Positions 1-5,509 of a DNA stretch of 9,504 nt are shown here, one piece after another. Position 1 is the stretch's first letter; every line of letters begins with the position of its first letter. The notes beneath the pieces are model-generated. The model made no database searches, was not told the DNA's origin, and saw only the letters and a list, made by a program, of their open reading frames with translations. Source of the stretch: Bacillota bacterium (GTDB taxonomy: Bacteria > Bacillota_C > Negativicutes > JAEYSJ01); the NCBI GenBank assembly GCA_023434855.1, contig JAEYSJ010000240.1, forward strand, positions 1-9,504, given 5' to 3'. Both the position numbers and the translations under genes were made by a program.

Positions 1-617
1 ATCCATAACATACAAAAACCGATTAACGTTGATACAACAGGTAAAAACATATAAAAAGCCATGCCGGCCTGAGAAAGAGTAATTTCCGCACCTTTTCCCA
101 AAAAGTTGTTGGCAATATCAACAAAAACAACTACCGGTGCGCCTAACAGCGCATAGGTACATAAAGAGTCGTAGCCTATCGCCGGCAAAGCAATCGCCAC
201 ATAAGTAGAGTAACCCATTGCCAGCAATATCGGCGGCAAGAGCGACACAGGTGTTGCGCCGACAGATACCATCAATGTGCCAAACCCAATATTAATCATC
301 ATTATTTGAATAGCCCTGCTCTCGCTGGCTATCGTCTTAATAAAAATAATTATTCTTTTTAGAGCGCCTGTCTGCTCCATATAGGCCATCTGCAGCAGCG
401 AAGCGGCAACGATGAGCGATACGGCAAATGAACGGATAAAACCTGCGGCTGTGGAACGTAGTATTACCTCAGCACTTGTCTGAAAAGCAAAATAGGCAAC
501 CGCGGCAATGGCTGCCCACCCGGCGATACCACTTATGTCTGCCGGTTGCTTACAAATGATAAGCATAATTAAAATAATAGCAATAGGAAGCAATGTTAAA
601 AGCAACGTATCAATAAT
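1..617 (-). CDS. Lactate-permease-like membrane transporter, N-terminal part (cut by window edge)
   Basis: About 205 codons of a very hydrophobic protein run off the left edge. Translation shows several membrane segments: roughly residues 4-21, 29-46, 58-75, 100-125 and later. The stretches SVGATPVSLLPPILLAMGYS and ALPAIGYDSLCTYALLGAPV resemble the LctP/GlcA lactate-glycolate permease family (Pfam Lactate_perm). I assign that family from memory of such motifs, and this member is divergent. The likely role is proton-coupled uptake of lactate or a similar 2-hydroxy acid at the inner membrane. The start is odd. The frame opens after a TAG at 621-623 and has no ATG before the first membrane helix. 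The ribosome-binding sequence GGAAGGTGG (624-632) is well spaced from an ATT codon at 615-617, while the first ordinary start, TTG at 603-605, lies about 20 bases away. Another permease superfamily remains possible. Confidence 0.68.
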   Translation of the reverse strand, partial: MIDTLLLTLLPIAIILIMLIICKQPADISGIAGWAAIAAVAYFAFQTSAEVILRSTAAGFIRSFAVSLIVAASLLQMAYMEQTGALKRIIIFIKTIASESRAIQIMMINIGFGTLMVSVGATPVSLLPPILLAMGYSTYVAIALPAIGYDSLCTYALLGAPVVVFVDIANNFLGKGAEITLSQAGMAFYMFLPVVSTLIGFCMLW

Positions 618-754
618 AAACTACCACCTTCCATTAGTATTAGACTTTTGTTTGCAGAATGTCCAAAACGCAGCGCATAATATGCCCAAGTTTGTACAAT
701 TCACCATAAAATTGGGTTTTCCTTCTCAATAATGCAATTTTTTATAATTTTATC
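618..754 (-). promoter_or_regulatory. Upstream region of the permease gene
   Basis: This AT-rich gap separates the permease from the terminator of the STAS gene, so the permease should have its own promoter here. I see no convincing -35/-10 pair. Two small symmetric sequences could be operator-like: TTGTACAA (perfect 8-base palindrome, about 691-698) and GCATATTATGC (about 674-684, five-base arms around a central T). Assigning either to a regulator would be guesswork. No small gene is visible. Confidence 0.25.
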
Positions 755-801
755 CTAAAAATAAAAAAACCTCTTCTTTCCGGCACACACCGAAAGAAGA
801 G
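755..801 (-). terminator. Intrinsic terminator of the STAS gene
   Basis: Read leftward, CTCTTCTTTC (792-801) pairs with GAAAGAAGAG (771-780) in a 10-bp perfect stem. It is followed at once by GG and a run of seven T, then ATTTTT. It lies about 20 bases past the stop codon of the STAS gene and ends that gene as a monocistronic unit before the permease. Confidence 0.88.
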
Positions 802-819
802 AGATAGTAGCGGTAAAAT

Positions 820-1137
820 TTATTTTTTATGTTCAACTTTGACGTTATTCCTGGTAGTGAGCATACGGTCAAAACCAACGGAAATCAGCATATTGCGAAC
901 AGGACCACTGGCTCTCGTCATTGATATTCCCATTCCCCGTCGCCTGGCTTCACATACTGCGGCTGCTATTACTCCAACACCGGCTGCATCGATTTGACGG
1001 GTATTGGCGAAATCAAGGCATATTTCTTTGTAAGAAGCATCAAAAAAACCAAACAAATATTTTCTTAAAGACTCAACATTAATTGCCACACATTCAGTAT
1101 CCAGAGCTACTGTAATCCTGTCATCATTATTCAACAT
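820..1137 (-). CDS. Small STAS-domain protein (anti-sigma-factor-antagonist-like)
   Basis: A 105-residue protein made of a single STAS fold, the size of SpoIIAA/RsbV-type anti-anti-sigma factors. The hallmark segment is LDFANTRQIDAAGVGVIAAA (residues 41-60), in the position of the SpoIIAA phosphorylation loop, followed by the typical C-terminal GPVRNMLISVGFDRML. In SpoIIAA/RsbV the loop is D-[ST]-S-G with a phosphorylated serine; here it is D50-A51-A52-G53, so canonical serine-kinase switching cannot happen. It may bind partners constitutively or serve as a non-switching STAS module, as in some transporter-linked STAS proteins. No kinase or phosphatase partner is adjacent. The ATG start is preceded by GGGGTG, 9 bases away. 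It is monocistronic, with its own terminator. STAS membership is secure; the partner is unknown. Confidence 0.82.
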   Translation of the reverse strand: MLNNDDRITVALDTECVAINVESLRKYLFGFFDASYKEICLDFANTRQIDAAGVGVIAAAVCEARRRGMGISMTRASGPVRNMLISVGFDRMLTTRNNVKVEHKK

Positions 1138-1225
1138 ATCCTTCTACACCCCACTATTTTGCAATACAAATAGGTTCACTTGTCCAGACCTGTATCTTCG
1201 GAAACTTACCACCAGACACTGGAAT

Positions 1226-1253
1226 AGTCAGGAATTGTCAGGCAATTCCTACT
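1226..1253. repeat. Hairpin/palindrome upstream of the STAS gene
   Basis: AGGAATTG (1230-1237) and CAATTCCT (1243-1250) form a perfect 8-bp stem with a 5-base loop. AGT/ACT extend it past a single bulged C. It lies about 90-115 bases upstream of the STAS start codon. There is no T-run on either side, so it does not look like a terminator; an operator or a 5' leader hairpin is more likely. Confidence 0.5.
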
Positions 1254-1489
1254 GTTTCATATGCAGTTGTAACTAAAATATATTATTAATTATATTATAA
1301 GTGAGATATTTCACAAAGTCAATAATTTTTCCGCTGTTATATCAAATATATATGATTTTTGAGCCTGATTAATGCCATTAAAAAACCTACCGCCAACTAT
1401 AAATTAAAAATGGCACAATCTTATATTATGTTACAAAAATCAACATCTAGATGTAAGAAAACCGCTATCGCGGCCTTGGGGATACGACT

Positions 1490-1664
1490 AACCACAGAGG
1501 TCACAGAGGACACAGAGAAATTTTATTATTACTTGTATTCCCTGCACGTTCTGTATCCGCCATTCCACACTACATCAAAGTAACTGCATACACATATCCG
1601 ATTTCATTGTACGAACATGTATATCGAGCCGTTCCACTCTGTGTACTCTGCGTCCTCTGTGGTT
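1490..1664. repeat. Large inverted repeat built from ACAGAGG heptamers
   Basis: The left arm (1490-1517) is AACC followed by ACAGAGG, TC, ACAGAGG, AC, ACAGAG. The right arm (1637-1664) is its inverted copy, matching at 25 of 28 positions. They enclose a 119-base AT-rich spacer. Within each arm the heptamer recurs every 9 bases. I recognise this AACCACAGAGG type as a dispersed intergenic repeat seen in many anaerobe genomes; its function is unknown. Compare the AACCGCCAAGG elements at 4461 and 9282. Confidence 0.8.
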
Positions 1665-1720
1665 CAAATAATTATTAGCATAGGCTTCCTTCAAACCCAA
1701 GAACTTATGGTTTTTTAGTA

Positions 1721-1759
1721 TCTAAAATAAACACCCCGAAAATTCATACTTCAGGGTGT
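1721..1759 (-). terminator. Intrinsic terminator of the methyltransferase operon
   Basis: Read leftward, ACACCCTGAA (1750-1759) pairs with TTCGGGGTGT (1731-1740) in a 10-bp stem with one G-T pair and a 9-base loop, followed by TTATTTTAG. It sits about 30 bases after the stop codon of the last operon gene. The T-tract is moderate. Confidence 0.72.
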
Positions 1760-1790
1760 CTTAACTGCATAATTTGCATTGTAATTATTC

Positions 1791-2639
1791 CTATCTGTTC
1801 CAATTCTCCACCACACTATAAGCAGCTGCAATCTCCGGTAACGACAAGCCTTGATATATACCCCCGGAAGATCCGAAGATAAATCCGGGGAAATCCTGCC
1901 ACTCAGTTAGCAGTTTTTGGACATCGCTCTCAACCTCCCCGGTATTTTTCAGACGCCATTGTCCCTCGAAATCAAAATTCCCCCAATACACCCAGTCTTT
2001 CATCCCGGCGAAAACGTCCGGGCCAGGATGCAAAGATGGTTGTAGCCCCTGAATCCCCCAAAAACCTGCAGCTTTCAGGAGCGGAATTAAGTCGAAAATA
2101 TAGCCGTCAGAATGGAAAATAACCGGAATATGTTTGCAATCAATTTGTTCCAGTGCTTGTTTCATTACCGGAAAATACTGTTCAGCCAAAAACTTGGGGT
2201 TGATGAGCAGACCTTTATCGCCTGCCAGGTCATCAAATACGATAATCCCTTCACACCCTTGATCAAGGGCCGGCAAAGCTGCTTCCACCGATTGAGCCAT
2301 AAAATCAGCAATTATCTTCCGGGCAGTCAAAGGGTCTTTAATGAGCAAGCGGCTGAAATCATGCCAGCCATACTGCCCGGTAAAATAAGTCACAGGGCCT
2401 TGCAATCTACCGAACAAAAAAATCCGGCTCCTGGACCATTCCTGCCAGCCGGTACCATGTTGCGGCGGAGGCATAACCGGTAAAACCACTAGATCAGCCT
2501 TCAGATATTGAATAACCTCACTTAGATCCTGAAAGCCCGCTGACCTCAGCCAGCCATTTTCTATGAGAATTTCACCTTTTGGCGGATGGCTTAAGGTTCG
2601 CCGCAAAAGCGCTTCCCAGACTCGATCACGTCCTGTCAC
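1791..2639 (-). CDS. URO-D-fold protein of a corrinoid methyltransferase operon (no zinc ligands)
   Basis: A 282-residue member of the uroporphyrinogen-decarboxylase superfamily. The opening MTGRDRVWEAL, VFDDLAG (134-140), PVIFHSDGY (172-180) and WGNFDFEG (219-226) fit the catabolic URO-D-like branch that includes methyltransferases, not the haem enzyme HemE. It is shorter than the usual 330-350 residues. Where the MtaA neighbour has H-x-C and a distal Cys, this protein has H176-S-D178 and no C-terminal Cys, so it cannot bind zinc in the same way. It is the last gene of the operon, 31 bases after the MtaA-like gene. I infer a methyltransferase I or accessory role; its substrate cannot be read from sequence. 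The start is GTG, with AAGGG 9 bases upstream. No ATG start is available nearby. Confidence 0.8.
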   Translation of the reverse strand: MTGRDRVWEALLRRTLSHPPKGEILIENGWLRSAGFQDLSEVIQYLKADLVVLPVMPPPQHGTGWQEWSRSRIFLFGRLQGPVTYFTGQYGWHDFSRLLIKDPLTARKIIADFMAQSVEAALPALDQGCEGIIVFDDLAGDKGLLINPKFLAEQYFPVMKQALEQIDCKHIPVIFHSDGYIFDLIPLLKAAGFWGIQGLQPSLHPGPDVFAGMKDWVYWGNFDFEGQWRLKNTGEVESDVQKLLTEWQDFPGFIFGSSGGIYQGLSLPEIAAAYSVVENWNR

Positions 2640-2670
2640 TGTCCTCTACCCTTTCAGAATATCGTTAACA

Positions 2671-3717
2671 CTAACGCTGGCCATACAACCTGGTTGCCTG
2701 CATAAGAGCATCAATATTTTCCGGTGGTGCATTAAACGGTGTCTCACAGCCCGTAGATACAATTAAACCCCGCGGACTGTCCCCGGCGCAGGCGATAATT
2801 TCTTTTACTTCAGCCATTACCGTAGCCGGCGTGCCTTTTAACATGGTGTCTGTCGGTTTGACATTGCCAAGCAGGCAGGCCTTGCTGCCTACCAAATTCT
2901 TAGCCACCGTCATATCAATCTGGTCAATACTGAGAATGTCCGCTCCGGTTGCCGCCATTAATTCAATAATCGGGGTGGTCTTGCCACAAATATGTAAACA
3001 TATCGGTATTCCTTTTTCATGGGCCCGGTTAACAATATCAGTAAGTTGAGGCATCGCGAACTTTTCAAATTGACGCGGGCTGATTAAGCTGGCACTTGCC
3101 ACCGGTTCGACAATAACCGGCACTACACCAATTTCCGCCAGCGCATCGATCATCGCTAGCGCGCTTGCTTTTGACAATGCCAGCAGTTCATTGACCAGTC
3201 CCGGGTTTTTATAAGTCTCACGAATAAAGGTTTCTGTACCCCGTAGATGAGACGAGGTCGTAAATGGAGCCGCAAAAATACAGCCAACAAAAACTTGTTC
3301 GCCAATTTCGGCCAATACGTGTTTTGCCGCATTCAAATAGACAGGCAGTCTTCCGTCTTTCCACGGCTCAGCGACTTTGATTTTATCAATATTGGCAGCG
3401 TCTTCCATAATCGGATGTTCAACCCAGGGGGCATCATCTTCGGGAAAAAACAGTTCAGTGCCCATGGCTTCCGCGACAGTAGAAGTTGTGGTAAACATCA
3501 ATGGTATATCATAACCATAGCGCTTCCAGGCAGCTACCTGCGCCTTTCCCATAACCTCAGCGTCACAGTTGAATTTTGATATCGGAACGCCGGTAACCCG
3601 GGAACAGTGATTCAGTATCAGCGGGGCAGAAGGAAGTCTGTCAATCTTCGTTCCCTGCAGGCAGCCCAACACCCGTTCTTTCGGTGTCATAGTGTCTTGT
3701 CTGACAGTCTCGCTCAT
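2671..3717 (-). CDS. MtaA/CmuA-type zinc methyltransferase (methylcorrinoid-dependent)
   Basis: A 348-residue URO-D-fold methyltransferase of full family length. The zinc signature is visible as LHICGKTTPI (H242 and C244) plus STGCETPFNAPPENI (C324), the H-x-C...C set that binds Zn and activates the methyl-accepting thiol in MtaA/MtbA. In methanogens these enzymes move methyl from a methylcorrinoid protein to coenzyme M. In a spore-forming bacterium CoM is unlikely, so the acceptor here (tetrahydrofolate or a thiol) is open. The cognate corrinoid protein is encoded immediately upstream; the two genes share a 4-base ATGA overlap, which implies translational coupling. The ribosome-binding site AGGGGG lies inside the end of the upstream gene, 7 bases before ATG. 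Family assignment is firm; the acceptor is inference. Confidence 0.88.
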   Translation of the reverse strand: MSETVRQDTMTPKERVLGCLQGTKIDRLPSAPLILNHCSRVTGVPISKFNCDAEVMGKAQVAAWKRYGYDIPLMFTTTSTVAEAMGTELFFPEDDAPWVEHPIMEDAANIDKIKVAEPWKDGRLPVYLNAAKHVLAEIGEQVFVGCIFAAPFTTSSHLRGTETFIRETYKNPGLVNELLALSKASALAMIDALAEIGVVPVIVEPVASASLISPRQFEKFAMPQLTDIVNRAHEKGIPICLHICGKTTPIIELMAATGADILSIDQIDMTVAKNLVGSKACLLGNVKPTDTMLKGTPATVMAEVKEIIACAGDSPRGLIVSTGCETPFNAPPENIDALMQATRLYGQR

Positions 3718-4364
3718 ATATTTACCCCCTGCCGGTTTTTCAGTTTCTTCACGGCAACATTCGCGTCTTCAGCGTACAGGTCAGCACCAATTTCATTGGC
3801 AAAAGCCTGCGATATGGGTGCTCCTCCGATGATTACCGTAATTTTTTCACGAATACCGCGTTTTTTCAGTTCCTCGATAACAGTACGCATCCCTTCCATT
3901 GTCGTCGTCATTAATGTACCCATAGCAATAACTGTTGCGCCAACCTCTTCCGCTTTGTCAACAAAATTTTGTAATGGTACGTTGCGTCCTAAATCATGCA
4001 CCGCAAAGCCAGCAGCTTCAAGCATAATCTTGACTAAATTTTTGCCGATATCATGCGTATCACCTTGGACGACGCCAATAACCACTTTCTCAGCACTGCT
4101 GCCATGGTCCACCGGTAAATAAGGTTTTAATATTTCCAGTCCGGCAATCATGGCATCAGAGCACATCAATACTTCGGGAATAAAATATTCCTGTTGTTCA
4201 TACATATCGCCAACAATCTGCATTCCTTTTACCAAGCCATTGGTAATTGCTTCATATGCATCTATACCTTCAGCAATCGCTTGTTGCGCCAACCTTTTCG
4301 CTGCATCCTCATCCATTTCGATAACCGCGTTCTTTAATGCTTCCAATATTTCCTGTACTTTCAA
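3714..4364 (-). CDS. Corrinoid (methyl-B12) protein, MtaC/MtbC type
   Basis: A 216-residue two-domain corrinoid shuttle. Residues 1-85 are the helical cap domain. From about 93 on is the B12-binding Rossmann domain with GDTHDIGKN (D102-x-H104-x-x-G107), where His104 is the lower cobalt ligand, and IIGGAP (178-183) lining the nucleotide tail. The usual S-x-L motif before MTTTM reads GTLMTTTM, so the serine position is Gly149. It would accept a methyl group from a substrate methyltransferase and hand it to the MtaA-like enzyme encoded next. The only usable start is TTG: the frame is stopped by TAA at 4380-4382 and GGGGG lies 10 bases upstream; an ATG at 4372-4374 is out of frame. First gene of the operon. 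No reductive-activase gene for Co(II) rescue is nearby. Confidence 0.92.
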   Translation of the reverse strand: MKVQEILEALKNAVIEMDEDAAKRLAQQAIAEGIDAYEAITNGLVKGMQIVGDMYEQQEYFIPEVLMCSDAMIAGLEILKPYLPVDHGSSAEKVVIGVVQGDTHDIGKNLVKIMLEAAGFAVHDLGRNVPLQNFVDKAEEVGATVIAMGTLMTTTMEGMRTVIEELKKRGIREKITVIIGGAPISQAFANEIGADLYAEDANVAVKKLKNRQGVNI

Positions 4365-4409
4365 ACCAGCCCATCCCCCTTAAGCATTTTCTATATATCA
4401 TATAATATT

Positions 4410-4436
4410 ATTCTATATGTGTAAATATAATCCTGC
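4410..4436 (-). promoter_or_regulatory. Sigma-H-like promoter of the methyltransferase operon
   Basis: Read leftward: GCAGGATTA, 11 bases, then ATAGAAT. This fits the Bacillus sigma-H consensus as I recall it (RnAGGAwWW, 11-12 bases, RnnGAAT) at every constrained position. It ends about 46 bases upstream of the TTG start of the corrinoid gene. The same pattern occurs before the neighbouring lipoprotein gene. A sigma-A alternative (TTGATC, 17 bases, GATTAT) overlaps but is much weaker. Confidence 0.6.
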
Positions 4437-4460
4437 TTTGTTTATGACAGATCAAAATAT

Positions 4461-4479
4461 TTAACCGCCAAGGGCGCCA
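4461..4479. repeat. Single arm of the AACCGCCAAGG repeat
   Basis: TTAACCGCCAAGGGCGCCA is nearly the same as the left arm of the hairpin element at 9282-9340, but no inverted partner lies nearby. It sits just upstream of the sigma-H-like promoter and may be a decayed remnant of that repeat family. Confidence 0.6.
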
Positions 4480-4536
4480 TTAATATAGTTCATAATGGCT
4501 TACATGGCAATAAAAACAGCTTAATTCTTTGCATGG

Positions 4537-4592
4537 AATAAAATCACCCCTATAGCATAACAGGCTTTTTCTCCTGTCGACTATGAGGGGTG
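4537..4592 (-). terminator. Intrinsic terminator of the lipoprotein gene
   Basis: Read leftward, CACCCCT (4586-4592) pairs with AGGGGTG (4545-4551). ATAG/CTAT and CAGG/CCTG continue the stem with one bulge and a small internal loop, closed by an A-rich 8-base loop. ATTTTATT follows. It begins about 33 bases past the lipoprotein stop codon and separates that gene from the methyltransferase operon promoter. Confidence 0.7.
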
Positions 4593-4624
4593 GACTTAGT
4601 GATTAAGTACGATGATGTATCGCA

Positions 4625-5116
4625 TTAATTGTCTTTAAATGCAGCCCGCATTACCGGAATCGTATCATCCAATTTCTTTTTTTCTGCTTTTTCGTTGTTA
4701 GCAGCATCTGTTAGAATTCTCGCTGTATCCCGTTCGGTAAAATGGCCCTGGTTATTTTTAATCACGGTATTGACAGATTGACAAGCATCCTCAAGGGATT
4801 GAGCGGCGGTTATTATGGCCATTCCCGCTTTTTGGCCTTTATCAGACTTCAGGTTGATTGTGGCAGTCTTCACATCAATTTTGACTTTATTGGCTTTATT
4901 CTGGATATCACTATAATAGTTAAAATATGCATTGCCATCATATGGCAATTGCTTTTGTAATTCAGCAATAGGTGGATTTTCATATTGTGTGAACAAGGTA
5001 TCAATTTGATTCCGATAGTCGACTAAACTACCTATTTCCTCTTCACTGTGTGAAGAACATCCCGTCGTTGCAACTAAAATTAAAATCGAGAATACTAAAA
5101 TCAGATAATATCTCAC
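4625..5116 (-). CDS. Small lipoprotein of unknown function
   Basis: 163 residues. The N-terminus is a lipoprotein signal: one Arg, a hydrophobic stretch (residues 4-16), then ATTGC with the lipidated Cys at position 20. The lipobox is slightly unusual, with Thr at -3 and -2. The mature part is polar, mostly helix-forming, Lys/Asp/Asn-rich and without further cysteines except Cys112. I do not recognise a family. It should be anchored on the outer face of the cytoplasmic membrane, or at the outer membrane in a Negativicute. The start must be GTG: the frame is closed by TAA at 5132-5134 with no ATG between, and GGTGG lies 4 bases upstream. It is monocistronic, with its own terminator and a sigma-H-like promoter, which suggests expression in the transition to stationary phase or sporulation. 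Confidence 0.78.
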   Translation of the reverse strand: MRYYLILVFSILILVATTGCSSHSEEEIGSLVDYRNQIDTLFTQYENPPIAELQKQLPYDGNAYFNYYSDIQNKANKVKIDVKTATINLKSDKGQKAGMAIITAAQSLEDACQSVNTVIKNNQGHFTERDTARILTDAANNEKAEKKKLDDTIPVMRAAFKDN

Positions 5117-5154
5117 GCAGCCACCATTCCTTTACAAATTTTACTAATAATTCT

Positions 5155-5181
5155 ATTCTTCATTAAAATTCGAATTCCTGC
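5155..5181 (-). promoter_or_regulatory. Sigma-H-like promoter of the lipoprotein gene
   Basis: Read leftward: GCAGGAATT, 11 bases, GAAGAAT. It fits the recalled sigma-H consensus (RnAGGAwWW, 11-12, RnnGAAT) at every constrained position, with the same 11-base spacing as the site at 4410-4436. It ends about 38 bases before the GTG start, a normal distance for a promoter with a short leader. Confidence 0.62.
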
Positions 5182-5258
5182 TTAGCATATAAATAAATTC
5201 CTTTTATGTATATAAATGTAATTTTGGCTTTAAATTTTCCTTAATTTAGATATTAACC

Positions 5259-5288
5259 TTGCATAACTATTACCACTCATGTTATTAT
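5259..5288 (+). promoter_or_regulatory. Possible sigma-A promoter of the pan operon leader
   Basis: TTGCAT (5259-5264), 18 bases, TATTAT (5283-5288). The -10 matches five of six consensus positions, the -35 only three of six. Transcription would start near 5295, giving a leader of about 215 bases. This is the best rightward candidate before the structured leader. Confidence 0.35.
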
Positions 5289-5289
5289 C

Positions 5290-5444
5290 AAAATGGATTT
5301 AAACCAAATCATTTTAGGGTAACATCCCCTGGGAGTTATACCGCTGACAAAAATGCTTGGTTAAACACTAGTACGTTATATCTGAATAGTATTGTCCGCT
5401 TGGATCTGCAGGGACTGAGACGGGAGGTAACTGGGGTAGTTTAT
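5290..5444 (+). ncRNA. Structured 5' leader of the pantothenate operon (candidate riboswitch/attenuator)
   Basis: Pairings I can see: a hairpin at 5290-5315 (AAAATG/ATTT against AAATCATTTT, one bulged G); a long-range stem 5326-5342 with 5426-5436 (CCCC/GGGG, AGTTA/TAACT, CC/GG, with bulges TGGG and TA) closing a junction; a small hairpin 5370-5374/5389-5393; and GTCC-GC (5394-5399) with GC-AG-GGAC (5408-5415), which carries a bulged AG. A terminator follows directly. The 'pan' RNA motif is known from leaders of pantothenate operons in Firmicutes, and this leader sits where it would. I do not remember that consensus well enough to claim a match. Confidence 0.45.
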
Positions 5445-5480
5445 GCCTTTCGGTCATGTGCCGAAAGGCTTTATTATTTT
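5445..5480 (+). terminator. Intrinsic terminator in the pan operon leader (attenuator)
   Basis: GCCTTTCGG (5445-5453) and CCGAAAGGC (5461-5469) form a perfect 9-bp stem with a 7-base loop, followed by TTTATTATTTT. It lies 29 bases before the GTG of the first pan-operon gene, so rightward transcripts must read through it. That is the geometry of transcription attenuation. No coding sequence ends in front of it that would need an ordinary terminator. Confidence 0.85.
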
Positions 5481-5509
5481 CTGCAAGTGGACAAGGGAAG
5501 GAGTAGACA

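Larger units (their letters stand above)
1138..1790. other. Long non-coding stretch between the STAS gene and the methyltransferase operon
   Basis: About 650 bases without a credible gene. It holds the STAS gene's promoter region with a strong hairpin (1226-1253), an AT-rich segment (1255-1440), a large imperfect inverted repeat (1490-1664) and the terminator of the leftward operon (1721-1759). The longest open frame (from 1359) starts at TTG, has no ribosome-binding site and runs through the repeat arm, so I do not treat it as a gene. I see no tRNA, CRISPR or transposase remnant. Confidence 0.6.
5117..5509. other. Divergent control region between the lipoprotein gene and the pan operon
   Basis: 393 bases without a credible gene. 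The left half is AT-rich and carries the leftward sigma-H-like promoter (5155-5181) and a possible rightward promoter (5259-5288). The right half is a GC-richer leader with several hairpins, ending in an intrinsic terminator (5445-5480) and the ribosome-binding site of the first pan-operon gene. An open frame from 5259 has no ribosome-binding site and runs through the terminator; I reject it as a gene. Confidence 0.65.

Noticed and set aside
508..732. Rightward open frame over the start of the permease gene
   Set aside because: Antisense to the permease, whose translation has strong membrane-protein character; no ribosome-binding site.
1359..1583. Open frame of 74 codons in the gap after the STAS gene
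   Set aside because: TTG start without ribosome-binding site; it runs through an arm of the ACAGAGG repeat and has no recognisable protein features.
1490..1664. CRISPR array
   Set aside because: The heptamer repeats are too short and tightly spaced, and the two arms are inverted rather than directly repeated with unique spacers.
1791..3717. Haem-pathway uroporphyrinogen decarboxylase (hemE)
   Set aside because: Both URO-D-fold proteins sit with a corrinoid protein; one has the MtaA zinc motif and the other the catabolic HSDG-type motif. No other haem genes are near.
2112..4383. Several rightward open frames across the methyltransferase operon (longest 3607-4122)
   Set aside because: They are antisense to three genes with clear family motifs, and their translations resemble no protein family.
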